Shown one piece after another: positions 32,956-64,000 of a stretch of DNA of 64,000 nucleotides. The notes beneath the pieces were generated by a model, which saw nothing but the letters and a program-made list of their open reading frames with translations, did no database searches and was not told where the DNA came from. The stretch comes from Syngnathus acus. Its lineage: Eukaryota; Chordata; Actinopteri; Syngnathiformes; Syngnathidae. The first letter of the stretch is position 1. Every line of letters starts with the position of its first letter. The translations under genes and the position numbers were made by a program. Location of the stretch: the NCBI RefSeq assembly GCF_901709675.1, contig NC_051087.1, positions 4,208,001 through 4,272,000 on the forward strand, read 5' to 3'.

Positions 32956-35710
32956 ATGAAGTTTGATGACATTTTAGCAGAAGTGAAAGGCTTCGGGCCG
33001 TTTCAGTATAGACTAATCCTAGCGTTGGCGATTCCTCGTCTGGTTTTGCCTTTTCAATTTCTACTGAATAATTTCATTGCGTATATTCCTTTTCACCACT
33101 GCAACATCAGTGCTTTAGATGATGGAGATGTTTTTAGAAATCTCTCCAGTGAGGAAAGGCTCATAGTGAGTATTCCGGTCGAGGATGACGGGAGTTTGAG
33201 CTCTTGTCAGATGTTTGCACAGCCTCAATATCATCTGCTACTGAATTCCTCCGACACGGCAGTTTTGCCGACGGTACTTTGTCAGAATGGATGGGTGTAT
33301 GATACTTCCACCATGAAGTCTACTCTGGCCACAGAGGTGAGTTGGTCCTCAATTTCTCTGTAAATCATCAGATAAATATTTAATTTTGAATCGATTGGCT
33401 CTTCAGTGGGATCTGGTTTGTGAGCGAAAGAGAGTGAACAAATCCACAGCCAGTATTTTCTTCTTGGGCGTCATGTTTGGAGCAGCAATCTTTGGCTATC
33501 TCAGTGACAGGTCCTTATATTTATTTATATTTTTTTGCACTTTCAGCTATCAGTCGGAAGGCAATCCAAAATGTTAGCATGACAGACATTGTTTTAGTCT
33601 TTCTTTTAATTCCATGTTTTTTTTTCCGGCAGATTTGGCAGGAAAAATATGCTGTTGCTCTCTTTTGTGATGACCGTATTTTTCGGATTCGGAAGTGCTC
33701 TATCGACTAATTTCGCCATATTTGCAGTCATGAGATTCTTTACTGGCTTTGGAGCTTCTGGAGTCAGCATTGTTAGCGTGGTTTTGTGTGAGTTATATTT
33801 TACATGCAACTAGTAAATCAAACAAGCAACTGAACTTGATTTAACGACAACCTAGAACAATCGATGTAATGATCTCTCCTCGTAGGTATCGAATGGGCCG
33901 ACATCAAGCATCGGTCTTTCGTGCTCATTTTATTAAGCTTGGACTGGAGTTTGGGAAGTTCGCTGCTTGGTGCGCTCGCCTATTTCGTGAATGATTGGAG
34001 GTATCTGATAGCGGCGGCAACCAGCCCGCTCTTGCCGGCCATCATTTATTGGTGGTAAGGAAAAAGTATCGAATTATTTCTGAACGTTATGATGATGGTT
34101 GTGAATATTGTGACTGATAATTAATTGGTGTGTGTACAGGTGGCTTCCAGAGTCCGCTAGATGGCTGGTGAGCCAAGGAAAGTGTAACCCCGCCTTTTTT
34201 TATCTAACCAAGTGTGCAATAGTAAACGACAGAAAGCAGTTTATAGATGACCTAAGACCTGAGGTGCCAAACTCTTATTGGTGAATTAGTCGGAACTTTT
34301 TTTTTATGTCTTGTAGTCAATTGAGCTCTCCTATCTGCTGCAGGATTTGTTAAAAAGAGTTGAAAATGAAAAAGGGAAATATTCAATGTTGGATCTTGTG
34401 AGGACTCCGATGTTGAGGAGACTGACTCTAATTGCCGGCACTGTGTGGTATGACTCAATTTGACAAGATCGGACAGTATTGGAAACATTTCACATTGCAG
34501 ATCAATCTCTTCTCCCGTTGATAGGTTTGGAGTAGCCTGCAGTTACTACGGCATCGGTTTGAATATCTCTGCATTCGGCATAAACATTTTCGTCACGCAG
34601 TTGATCTACGGCGTCAGTGAAATACCCGCCAAACTTTTCTGCCTTTTTTCAATTAACAAACTCGGCCGAAAAATGAATCAGAGTGGAGGACTTCTTCTGA
34701 CTGGATTGTGTTTGTTTTGCAACATATTTATCCCACCTGGTAAGTGACAAGAGTGCGAGAAGTTGGAAGATCTACTCACCGGGCTGAGAAATGTGTTTCT
34801 CGGATATCTTTGTTTCAGATATGGCAGTGTGTCGGACAGCATTGGGGGCACTGGGCAAGATGTTTTCCGAAGCAGCTTTTACAGTTTTGTATTTGTACAC
34901 AACAGAACTCTATCCGACTGTATTGAGGTCAGTAACACACAATGAGCAGAGATTTATGCGTGCCAACACTTTTTGGTCCCGTATTTTCCGCACTATAAGG
35001 CGCACTGGATTATAAGGCGCACCTTCAATGAATGGCCCTTTAAAACGTTTTCCATATATAAGGCGCACCGGATTATAAGGCGCACCTTCAATGACTGGCC
35101 CATTTTAAAACTTTGTCGATATATAAGATATATACATTTAGCCCGCGGGCTGGACTTTGGACACGCCTGCTGTAGTGGCTCAATATTGGTCCATATATAA
35201 GGCGCACCCGATTATAAGGCGCACTGTCAGCTTTTGAGAATATTGGAGGTTTTTAGGTGCGCCTTATAGTGCAGAAAATACGGTACACAAAGCAAATGAC
35301 ACTACGGGTTCTTAAAAAAGATTAAAAGATTAAAGTCCCAATGATCGTCACACACACACCTGGGTGTGGTGAAATTTGTCCTCTGCATTTAACCCATCCC
35401 CGTGTGATTTTAATCCATCCCCTGGGGGAGAGGGGAGCAGTGAGCAGCAGCGGTGCCGCGCTCGGGAATCAGTTGGTGATCTTATTTGTTCTGTGACAGA
35501 CAAAATGGTTTCGGCTGCTGTTCTTTCCTCGCCCGTCTCGGTGTGGCAATTTCACCCTTGGTGGCTCTTCTTGAGGAAGTGTGGGTCAGTTTACCCAGAC
35601 TGGTGTTTGCCGTGATGGCTTTAGGTGTTGGGTTGTTAACCCTCCTCCTTCCCGAGACAAATAACGCCCGGCTCCCAGAGACAATCGAAGATGTGGAGCT
35701 GAGGAAGTAA
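32956..35710 (+). CDS. slc22a7: Solute carrier family 22 member 7-like (OAT2-like), copy B
   Basis: Second tandem organic anion transporter. Nine exons: 32956-33336, 33407-33510, 33633-33787, 33886-34054, 34140-34263, 34344-34447, 34525-34739, 34819-34927, 35500-35710; 1572 nt, 523 residues. Exons 2-5 and 7-8 have exactly the lengths of copies A and C (104, 155, 169, 124, 215, 109). Motifs: MKFDDILAEVKGFGPFQ start, FHHCNISALD loop with Cys and N-glycosylation sites, ATEWDLVCERK, GYLSDRFGRKN, WLPESARWL, ELYPTVLR, and the tail LPETIEDVELRK. Exon 6 is 104 nt rather than 110. Its last intron is enlarged by two repeats. AATAAA at 35768-35773 lies close after the stop. Confidence 0.9.
34979..35283. 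mobile_element. GCGCCTTATA-family inverted-repeat element, long copy, in slc22a7-like B intron 8
   Basis: The 27-nt ends ccgtattttccgcactataa... and ...ttatagtgcagaaaatacgg are inverted. Several ataaggcgcacc units repeat inside. A central piece (gcccgcgggctggactttgg) resembles the end of a hAT-type element, suggesting a nested insertion. Confidence 0.7.
35338..35475. repeat. Dispersed teleost repeat (gaaatttgtcctctgcattt type)
   Basis: cacacacacctgggtgtgg, then gaaatttgtcctctgcattt, ggggagcagtgagcagcagc and ggtgccgcgctcgggaatca. I recognise this unit as abundant in many fish genomes. It reaches within about 25 nt of exon 9 of copy B. Confidence 0.6.
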
Positions 35711-36042
35711 TTGGACATATCTAACAAAACATCTGTAGATCACGCAACACAATGTATTGTATGATTCAATAAAGATTCTCAAAAAAATCAGTTTGTACGG
35801 TTCTACATGTGGCTGAAAAAATTTAACTATGTTAGCATCTAGCAGATTTTTGCTGAGCTTGAGCTTTCTGACATTGTTACTGTTCTTCAGCTGAAAATGT
35901 GCATCCATAACACAGTAAGCTCTGGATTCAAAGTTTAACTTGTCACTAAATATTAACTACCCAACAACCAGGACAAAAAAATAAAAAGCTCTTCCAAAGT
36001 CAGAAGGGGGATGATCATTTTTTGTAGACAGGAACTTTCAAG

Positions 36043-38633
36043 ATGAAGTTTGACGACTTGTTAAGGCAACTGAACGGTTTGGGGAAATTTCAATTCCGGC
36101 TTATTTTATTAGTAGTTATTCCTCGCGCCACTTTGCCGTTTCATTTTCTGTTGAATAACTTCACCGGGTTCATTCCTTCTCATCACTGCAACATCAGCGG
36201 TTTAGATGACGGAGGTGTTTTTGGGAATCTCTCCGATGAGCAAAGACTAACTATCAGTGTTCCAGTTCAGGATGATGGGACTCCAAGTTCCTGTCTGATG
36301 TTTACTGAGCCTCAGTATCATCTTTTGATGAACTCCTCCAACACAACTGGGCTACCTGTAGTTTGTCAGAATGGATGGGTTTTCGATACGTCCGTCGTCA
36401 AGTCTACCGTGGCAACAGAGGTGAGTTGGATCTACGGACGGAGCTTTTAAAAATGTATCAACTGGCTCCACCATACATTACTGGCTGTCTTCATACATCA
36501 GTGGAATTTGGTTTGCGAGAGACGGAGACTAAACAGAGCCACCACCACCATCTTTTTCGGGGGGGTCATGCTTGGAGCTGCAGTGCTTGGCACACTTAGT
36601 GACAGGTCGGTATGACTTCCATGATGTTCTGGTGCTAAAGTTTTAAAAAGAATTAATGTTTTGTGTTAAAACAACTACAGTTGTGCCTTTGTAATGTCTG
36701 CTTTGCTTAATGCTAAGAAACCATGCAAAGTTTCATTGACATGCTCTCGATTAGTTTACGAAGCAAATTATCTTCTGTTAACTACAATATATCATTTTGC
36801 AGGCTTGGCAGAAAACCAGCGCTCTTGGTGTCCTACGTGACGACAGTAGTTTTCGGATTGGCAAGTGCCCTGTCTTCTAATTTCCCCATGTTTGCAGTCA
36901 TGAGGTTCTTTACGGGATTTGGGTCCTCTGGGCTTATTATGATCACCATGGTCCTGTGTAAGTGTCGAGATGGTATTATAAACAATGTCAGTCAACTTTT
37001 GGGCTGCTAATGAGTTTCTTTTTTTTACATTGTAGGTTTAGAATGGACGGACCATAGGCACAGATGGACAGTGGCTATTTTCTTAGGCTTGGATTGGTGT
37101 TTGAATACCATGACGTTCGCTGCCGTGGCCTATTTTGTGACTGAGTGGAGGTACCTGACCGCTGTAGGAAACATCCCAGTCTTGTTAGCAATCATTTCTT
37201 GGTGGTAAGGAAAAATATAATCCTCAGTAAGCAAATAAGCGTAAAACGCAAAAGTGGAAGTACAATGAATGAAGGTACTGAAAAAAGACAATGATAAATA
37301 AATGTTCTGTGTTGTTCATAAGATCTTTTTTTTTTGTCTCAGGTGGCTCCCAGAATCAGCTCGATGGCTTTTATCCCATGGAAAGGTCAACCGCACTTAT
37401 TTTTACTTAAGGAAGTGTGCTCAGGTCAACTGCAGAGAGCAATTCCTGGATCACCTCAATCCTGAGGTGCAGACTTGCTTGATTCTTTGCAAATAAATTA
37501 ACCGTAAATGTCGTAAATGTTTTTTTTTTTTTTGCTTTGCAGACTTTGTCCAAAGTAATAGTGGTGGAAAATGAGAACAAGAAATATTCTGCTTTGGATT
37601 TGGTGAGGACCCCCCGGATGAGGAGAACAGCTATGCTTACCGGCATTGCGTGGTACAGTCGACAAAACTTTGTATCCTGAAATAATGATAGCCAGCTGTA
37701 GCTGTGGGGAAAGTATTACAAAAAAAACAATGAGCAATGTTCTCTGTGCCCCCCGCTCGTTTAAACACAGTGTGTTTGTCAAATAGGAATTTATCCACCC
37801 ATTTTTATCCACCTCAGGGGGTGGCCATTTTGCCATTTGCTGTTTACTGAAGCTGTTGCTCAGTTGACTGAGTTAAAGATTGTTCGCTGACGCTGTCGTT
37901 ACAGGTTCGGCATGTCCTGCTGTTACTACGGAATCAGCTTCAACGTGTCTGGATTTGGCGTGAACATGTACCTGACGCAATTTATCCACGGTGCCATTGA
38001 ACTGCCCGCCAAATTCCTCGTCTTTTTTACTCTAAACAAAGTAGGGCGACGCTTGAGTCAAGGCGGAGCAATTTTTGTCAGCGGGCTGTGTCTGTTGCTC
38101 ACCCTGTTCATCCCGCTCGGTAGGCTTTGTGCAAAAGGGTTTTTCAGAACAACTGAGCTTTGAGGGACCATTCCATCTTCTTTTCAGATAAGGGCGCCTA
38201 TGTGACAGCTGTGGCCGCATTGGGCAAGATGTTTGCCCAAGCAGCTTTTACCGTTGCCTTTCTGTATGTGACAGAACTCTATCCTACAGTCATGAGGTCA
38301 GTAAGGTACACCTTGGAGTCTTTTCCAACTATTTCTAGGGAACAGCCATTCTCTCCGATGAATTAACGTGTTGAGGTAAAACTGTGTTTTTGTTTTGGTC
38401 AAATGTTTTTATGTTAACTCAGGCAAAACGGGATGGGCCTCTGCAACTTCATGGCCCGTTTGGGTGCAGGCCTAAGCCCACTGATCTATTTCCTCGAAGA
38501 CGTGTGGGTCGGCTTGCCGAATGTCGTCTTTTGTGTCTCGGCTTTAACCGCCGGGTTGTCTACTTGTTTGCTTAAAGAAACCGCAAATACACATCTACCG
38601 GAAACCATCGAGGACGTGGAACAATCGAGGTGA
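36043..38633 (+). CDS. slc22a7: Solute carrier family 22 member 7-like (OAT2-like), copy C
   Basis: Third tandem organic anion transporter. Nine exons: 36043-36420, 36502-36605, 36803-36957, 37036-37204, 37343-37466, 37543-37652, 37905-38119, 38188-38296, 38423-38633; 1575 nt, 524 residues. Starts MKFDDLLRQLNGLGKFQ; first loop SHHCNISGLDD with several NxS/T sites; ATEWNLVCERR, GTLSDRLGRKPA, WLPESARWLL, ELYPTVMR, tail LPETIEDVEQSR. The last AGG|TGA overlaps a possible donor (AG|gtgatg), so a further exon replacing the final residue cannot be excluded. The 332-nt gap after copy B holds no other gene. It is closer to B than to A by eye, especially in the first extracellular loop. Confidence 0.9.
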
Positions 38634-39259
38634 TGAACTTCAAGTTTTCAATGCATCACTCAAGGTCACCATCAGTTATTCAATGTAGACTTTGTGTTTT
38701 AGAACATGGCAAACAGAAACGGCAAACAGGGACAAACTAACAGGATAACAGGAACTAACAGGATAACAGGAACAGGCAGCCACTAACCTGCAGCGACTAA
38801 CATGCAGCAACTAACAAAAAAGCAATAGTTGGTTCTCTGGAGTGCATGTTCATTCATCAAGTATAAAATTAAACAACCAAATGAAAATGTGTCTGGAAGC
38901 AAGCCCGTCTGCATTTTTACCACTGTTATGGAATAACTTCCCCTTTCTTTCCTTTCTGTCTCTCCTTCACTACTACATGCAATATCCTTGTTACCCACTA
39001 GAGAGCGCCATTTGAACATTTATCACTAAAACCTCTGATGGGTTTAAGGCTGAATAGACCATCAAGTGAAATAACATAAAAGACCAATACAGCCCGTGCG
39101 CGTTCCATAGCAGCCTATATCAAAAAGTTATCTATAAAAAAGGCTAAAAATAAAATATACAATTAAAAAAGACTGCAGCATTCAGCAGCACGAGGATGCG
39201 GTAAGCTGTTAACGGCAGGAGCATCCACCGCAGTGCTGCTGTTTGCGGAGATAGAAATT
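38634..39259. other. Intergenic between slc22a7-like C and myh10
   Basis: No gene seen. A short tandem repeat of aggataacaggaactaac lies at about 38738-38775, followed by ctaacatgcagc-like repeats. Confidence 0.5.
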
Positions 39260-39267
39260 GCTTCCAT

Positions 39268-39362
39268 CCAATCACAGTCAAGTTTTACACTTCTGTGAGC
39301 CAATCACGTTGTGGATTTGCGTTGTGGGCGTTCCCAATGTCTAGCCTCCTTTGGGGCGGGCC
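39268..39362 (+). promoter_or_regulatory. Candidate myh10 promoter: two CCAAT boxes and a GC box
   Basis: CCAAT at 39268-39272 and 39300-39304, then ggggcgggcc at 39353-39362. It is TATA-less and followed by a CpG-bearing stretch and a candidate donor, as in broadly expressed genes. Confidence 0.5.
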
Positions 39363-39479
39363 AGTGTTCGGTTGAGAGGCGCGCGCACACCGGCTGGTGG
39401 AGTACCACGGATGAGAGAGCGGGCAATAAAAAAAGAAGGGATTCTTTTAGCTCGCATTGTACTTCCACGCGGATACTGG
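39363..39479 (+). other. myh10: Candidate noncoding first exon of myh10
   Basis: GC-rich stretch downstream of the GC box, ending gatactg|gtaaac at about 39479. The next exon (41387-) starts 41 nt before the ATG, so an upstream noncoding exon is required. Exact start unknown. Confidence 0.4.
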
Positions 39480-41418
39480 TAAACTCCACAGGAGGATTTT
39501 TTTTCACCTGCTGCGTGTGGTACGTGTTACACGATAGCCCCAAATGTCTTTTTTCATCGTTTTCTCGCGTGGCTAGCAGCGCTGTACGTTCAGTGTGGCT
39601 AGCGGATTATTGTGCTGTGACTTTTCAATGATGGAGGACCTATCATGCTAGCCGGCGTCGCTATATTTAAACAATATGGTTTAGAGTAATCTTTCCTTCC
39701 ATTAAGTTATATAGAATTAAGTCATTTGTTTGTTTGCAGCGAGAGTTTGCAGCGGTTCGGTCATTATCCGCCTTGCGTTTTATTTTATCTCCACCCAGAC
39801 GTCTCTTGAGCCGCCCACACCCATGATGAGATTCGTTAACAAGTCCGGGAAAAAAAAGTCACAAGTTTGGTCGTGACGTTGGTTCAGCTTTTGGAGCACT
39901 GCAAATGAAAATTAGCAAGCTGTATTTTACAAATACAATCGACTATCCTGCAAATAACGGAAATTGTTACCCTCACATTGTGTAAAAAAAAAAAAAAAAA
40001 AAAAAGAGGCATTCTGATCCAGATGATTGCTAAGCAGTAGTGAAATATGTTGAGTTGGTAATTAAAATGTAATTTTTTCCTCTTTGCATTCTATTCCTCT
40101 ACAATGTTCTGTACATTTATTTGTGTAATCCTAAACCAATTTAAAGAAATTAACTGTCCCACTGAGTCTGACTCATGATGTCACCAACTAGGCCACACCC
40201 CTTAAAGGCACACATCAACACAATTACCTCTTAGTTTTATTTTTGGTGTTGCCGCGGGACATACAAAGTAGTGCTAAGGAGATGCAGTGCAGCCACACTG
40301 AACCCCCTCCCCACTATTATTCTGTGACCTGACCCACATTCGTGTCCCACAGGCGCCAGCTGGGTTCAAGCATGGGACCTGCTTGTGGGTTCAACATCTC
40401 CCAGTGTTCGTCAGTAAATCTTGTCCCACATGACAAGCAGCCTTGCTTGCCCGCAGAGGTTCTTCCTCATCAAAGCAGTCCGATTGCATCATATATACTG
40501 AGCCCTTTTCCACAATCGAATGGCGAATATATTAAGTAACTCTTCTGTTTGACTCCTTAAAGCTAACAATAGCAAGATATTCTGCTAAATTTGGATACAA
40601 CAAAAAAAAAAAAGAAAACAGGGCAAATTTGAGCAGTTTTCCTCCCAAGAAGTCAGCAAAGGTCAGATTATCTGATGTATCTAAAAGATTATCCTTAGTG
40701 ATTAAGAATAGATCTTCATTGTCATTGTCACACATGTACAACGAAATTTAAAAATTAATGATCTTTTAGTGTGAAATGTGTCAACATTATAGTTATAAAA
40801 TAACACTGGTGGTTTTAAAAAAAGATCAGTTACTGAAACTACATTTTACATTTATAGAAAATCACAATGTCCCGTCACTAGTAAGCTATGGTGAGCATTA
40901 GCAGGGCTGCAGGCTATTCGTATGGTCCTTGAGGACTCCTTGGCACGTACTATAACGCTAGGTTAAATTATTATTAGATTTTTTTTTTTTAATCCGGTTA
41001 ATTGAAAAAAATAATTGACTGATTAATGGGTTCTTAAAATAATTGTTACTTGCAGCCTTAATCTCCAATTATTTTTACACTGCAGTGGAGGTTTCCATGG
41101 GTGATGATTTCAAATGTGCATGTGGGCTGGTTATGTGCAGGGATGGAGGTGGAAGGTTTTCGATGTCTGTGTGGGCATCAATACATCCACGCAGACTTAA
41201 ATATGGATGAGAGATACTTTGTGAAGGAGAAGCAATGCATTTGTGTCATTTCTTCAGAAATAAATATTAAAACTCTTTAATGAGAGCATGTGACTTGGAA
41301 CTTTCCCCCTCAGGGCTGTTGGTTCATTTTTGTAGCCCGAATAAACTCCACAAAACTTAAATAACCTATTTTGTGTTCTGCTGCAGGTGGCCAAGCGAGG
41401 GAGTTCTGCTTCTGGTAG

Positions 41419-61314
<19,896 letters not shown>

Positions 61315-63150
61315 ACACATTATGCTCACGCACCGACCCGGACTTAAAACGATGCGGCACATGTTCTCGCCAGTACCACACCACAGCGGTACCTTGACAT
61401 ACAAGTGACCCGGGTTTTTCCACAGTTAACAACTGAGCAAAGATATGTAATTGATGCTCACCCATTCCAGAAATAGAAGTTGTAATTGTGTATAGAGGCG
61501 GTGGCAAAGAACTTAAAATAGAGAGTATTAATAGTACACACCCTTCAATAACATGCTAGCACAAACAAATACGTGCACTAGCACTTTACACAAACTGTAT
61601 TAAGTTGCTAAAGTCACATGAACACAAAGAAATTGTTGCGCAACTCCAGGGCTATTAGTAGCTTTCAAGGACAGCCAACTAAACAGGACATCACAATTTT
61701 GTTTTATCGCTAAAAAGAAAATTGATAAAAATATACTGAAGGAGATAGAAATTATACCATGAAAGTTTTTTTTTTTGTTTCAGTTTATATATTTTTTTGT
61801 GGCAGTATTCAGTCAAATTTCTTCACATTCTATTTTATAATGTTCTAACTGTACAATTCTGTATAGTGCTATTTTCCTTAAGATATGAGCAACTTGAGTT
61901 ATCGGGTGGTCAAGTAACGGTTCAAACTTTTAAGTCATGGTACCGCTGTATCTGTAATCTGTAAGCCCAGGGCCAAGCAACACTTCCTCCCTCTTTCCTT
62001 AGAAGCGAGGCACCGAGTCCACAAGAGGCAAACGGACACGCTGCCTTTTATACTCCAGTGTCCATCACATCCATCAAACTTCTCAAATATGTCGAAACAG
62101 AAAAAGCCAATCTCCAAGGAACTGAATTCAAAGTGGATGACAACACTGTGATGAAAAGACACTGGACATGGCACCACATGGCGACGGAACGGACTGCTAA
62201 GAGCTGCACAGTGACGTTAAAGTGGAAGAACACGTCACGCACATTTTTCTTCTTTTTGCTACCTTCAACTCATACAAAAAAGACTGGAAGAAAAAAAAAA
62301 CATATTTAGTCTGAGGAAAGTTGGTTGAACATTTATTCCATATCCTTCATTTCCAGTTTGTCCTCCATTCCCCAGACCATTCAGTGCTCTAGTTGAATGA
62401 AAAAAAAATCTCCACTACAGTGTCGAAATTGTCCTGTTGTGGAGAAATGTCACATCCTATTTTGTATTTAGTCACTAGTAACTTGTAGTTGACCTACTAG
62501 TTGCTAGTGAGGACAAAGAGCGTAGTAGTACATGGACCTTAAACTGGTGGTTAGGGTGGTTTAAACTGTAAACACAAGTCAATATGTCCCAAATATGATT
62601 GCAACAATAATGCAAACAAAACTTTATCTGATGGAGACTTCATCTCAAGGAAATTGAATAAATGCTCAACCAGCTTTCCTTCATCTCATATAAAGTGCAC
62701 GTCATCTCCTTTGTGTACAATGACAAAGATTCAGCGTATGTTTCTTTGAAAGTGCCTTAGACACTAAATAAGAACATAAACGGCTGAGGATTTTTGCTCC
62801 AAAAGCTAACCAGAGATGATCCAACCACTTGTTTTTGTTTTGTTGCTGTGCTTCATATCCTCATGGTACAAGACACGATGATGCTTTTACCTTCACTCGT
62901 TCTGGCTCTGAATTACATTTAGAAGTCTCAATTATTGTACTGGATCATTTTCCTTTGGTTGGAAGCTTTAATAGGCTGAAGTAGTTGACACCAAGTATAT
63001 AAATAAATATGATGGTGATGATTGTCATTATTATTATTCAGCAGGCATTCCACTACAAATATTCCCACAGTTGTTTCTCGTATAACTGGATTTCTAGACA
63101 GTAATTTTTTTTTTTAAAATAAGAAAAATAAAGCATATTCATTGTAACCG
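61315..63150 (+). other. myh10: myh10 3' UTR
   Basis: Noncoding AT-rich sequence after the TGA stop. AATAAA occurs at 62657-62662 and 63127-63132, so two alternative cleavage sites are possible. Length is like that of mammalian MYH10 3' UTRs. Confidence 0.6.
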
Positions 63151-63368
63151 TCTCTCTTCTTTCATCACAAATATCAATTGGGTGGGATGTTTGGGTAAAA
63201 TATTAATGTCTAGTTCTACCAAAAAGAACATAAACGTCAAGTTGCTATTGTACTTAAATGCTGCAGTTTTCAACTTTGTAGTTACTAATTTATTTAGCAA
63301 TGTTTTTAGACAACAGTATATTGTATAAGTATGAAGCCGCTAGTGATGTGCATTCCATTATTAGATAT

Positions 63369-64000
63369 AATGGCGGTGTACCTAATGGAGCGTCCGTGTG
63401 ACGTCACAGATCAAACAGCCAATCAGAAAGTGGGGGTGAGGGCGGGTGTGGCACTTTTCACTTAAACCAGGGGTGTCGACCTCCAGTCCTCGAGGGGCCG
63501 CGTTCCAATATGTTTTCCAAGTTACCCTCGTTAAGCGCACCTGCGTGAAAAGTTTTAGCTCCTTTCACGTTCCGCAGGAGCTAAAACTTTTCACGCAGGT
63601 GCACTTAACGAGGGACGCACACGGACACTCCATTAGGTACACCGCCATTTGCAAGTGTACCTAATAACAGGCCACTTTATTAGGGAAATATCATGGCCAA
63701 AGGTCACAGGTGTCAAGCTCTAGTCCTCGGGGCCGCGTTCCAATATGTTTTCCAAGTGACCCTCGTTAAGCGCACCTGCGTGAAAAGTTTTAGCTCATTT
63801 CATGTTCTGCAGGAGCTAAAACTTTTCACGCAGGTGCGCTTAACGAGGGAATCACACGGACACTCCATTAGGTACACCGCCATTTTCAAGTGTACCTAAT
63901 AACAGGCCACTTTAGATTTAGAATCTTCACTTCACTTTAGAATCTTGGAAAACATGTTGGAATGCGGCCCCGAGGACTAGAGCTTGACACTTGACCTTTG
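63369..64000. mobile_element. Nested hAT-like non-autonomous elements with strong hairpins (incomplete at window edge)
   Basis: Two direct units (about 63467-63665 and 63707-63905) each start ggtgtc...agtcctcg..ggccgcgttcc. Each holds a hairpin: arms 63525-63562/63577-63614, and arms 63760-63796/63813-63849. Each ends cattaggtacaccgccattt...gtgtacctaataacaggcc. The outer segment 63369-63400 is inverted to 63618-63649, and 63945-64000 is inverted to about 63697-63755. The leader caggggtgtc (63466 onwards) suggests hAT ancestry. No coding frame. Confidence 0.7.

Overview
This is nuclear genomic DNA of a ray-finned (teleost) fish. Genes are split into many short exons with GT-AG introns, there are CA, TA and homopolymer tracts, the repeats look like teleost non-autonomous DNA transposons, and the gene order matches the block FABP2 - USP53 - MYOZ2 - SYNPO2 known from human 4q26. 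I cannot name the species. Proteins were identified by reading exons and comparing them from memory with known families; no search was run.

Layout. (1) 1-469, + strand: the last two exons of fabp2. (2) 470-4089: intergenic, with a 162-bp tandem duplication and a hairpin. (3) 4090-14306, - strand: usp53 in 14 coding exons. Its intron 9 carries a young LTR retroelement (8580-10760) whose two 550-bp LTRs face each other and which is flanked by a 5-bp target duplication. (4) 18060-21070, - strand: myoz2 in five coding exons, with a probable upstream 5' UTR exon and promoter. (5) 22847-28556, - strand: synpo2 as a short form starting from a small exon, plus a separate alternative 3' exon. No PDZ exon was found. 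(6) 29253-38633, + strand: three tandem slc22a7 (OAT2)-like transporter genes with matching exon patterns. (7) 39260-63150, + strand: myh10 (non-muscle myosin heavy chain IIB). Its 41 constitutive coding exons total 5928 nt (1975 residues). Cassettes matching the mammalian neural B1 and B2 inserts lie at the expected loop 1 and loop 2 positions, and two further candidate microexons lie at loop 1. (8) 63369-64000: nested inverted and direct copies of a hAT-like non-autonomous element, running off the window.

How the genes relate. myoz2 and synpo2 are both Z-disc proteins of striated muscle. myh10 is the cytoplasmic motor of actomyosin. usp53 is a tight-junction-linked ubiquitin protease, and fabp2 and the slc22a7-like genes are expected in gut, liver and kidney. 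Nothing suggests one pathway: the first four genes are an ancestral linkage block that here adjoins an slc22a7 array and myh10.

The observations most worth a second look are the inverted-LTR element, the cluster of three in-frame microexons (30, 15 and 18 nt) at myosin loop 1 with a GC splice donor on the B1 exon, and the apparent PDZ-less synpo2.
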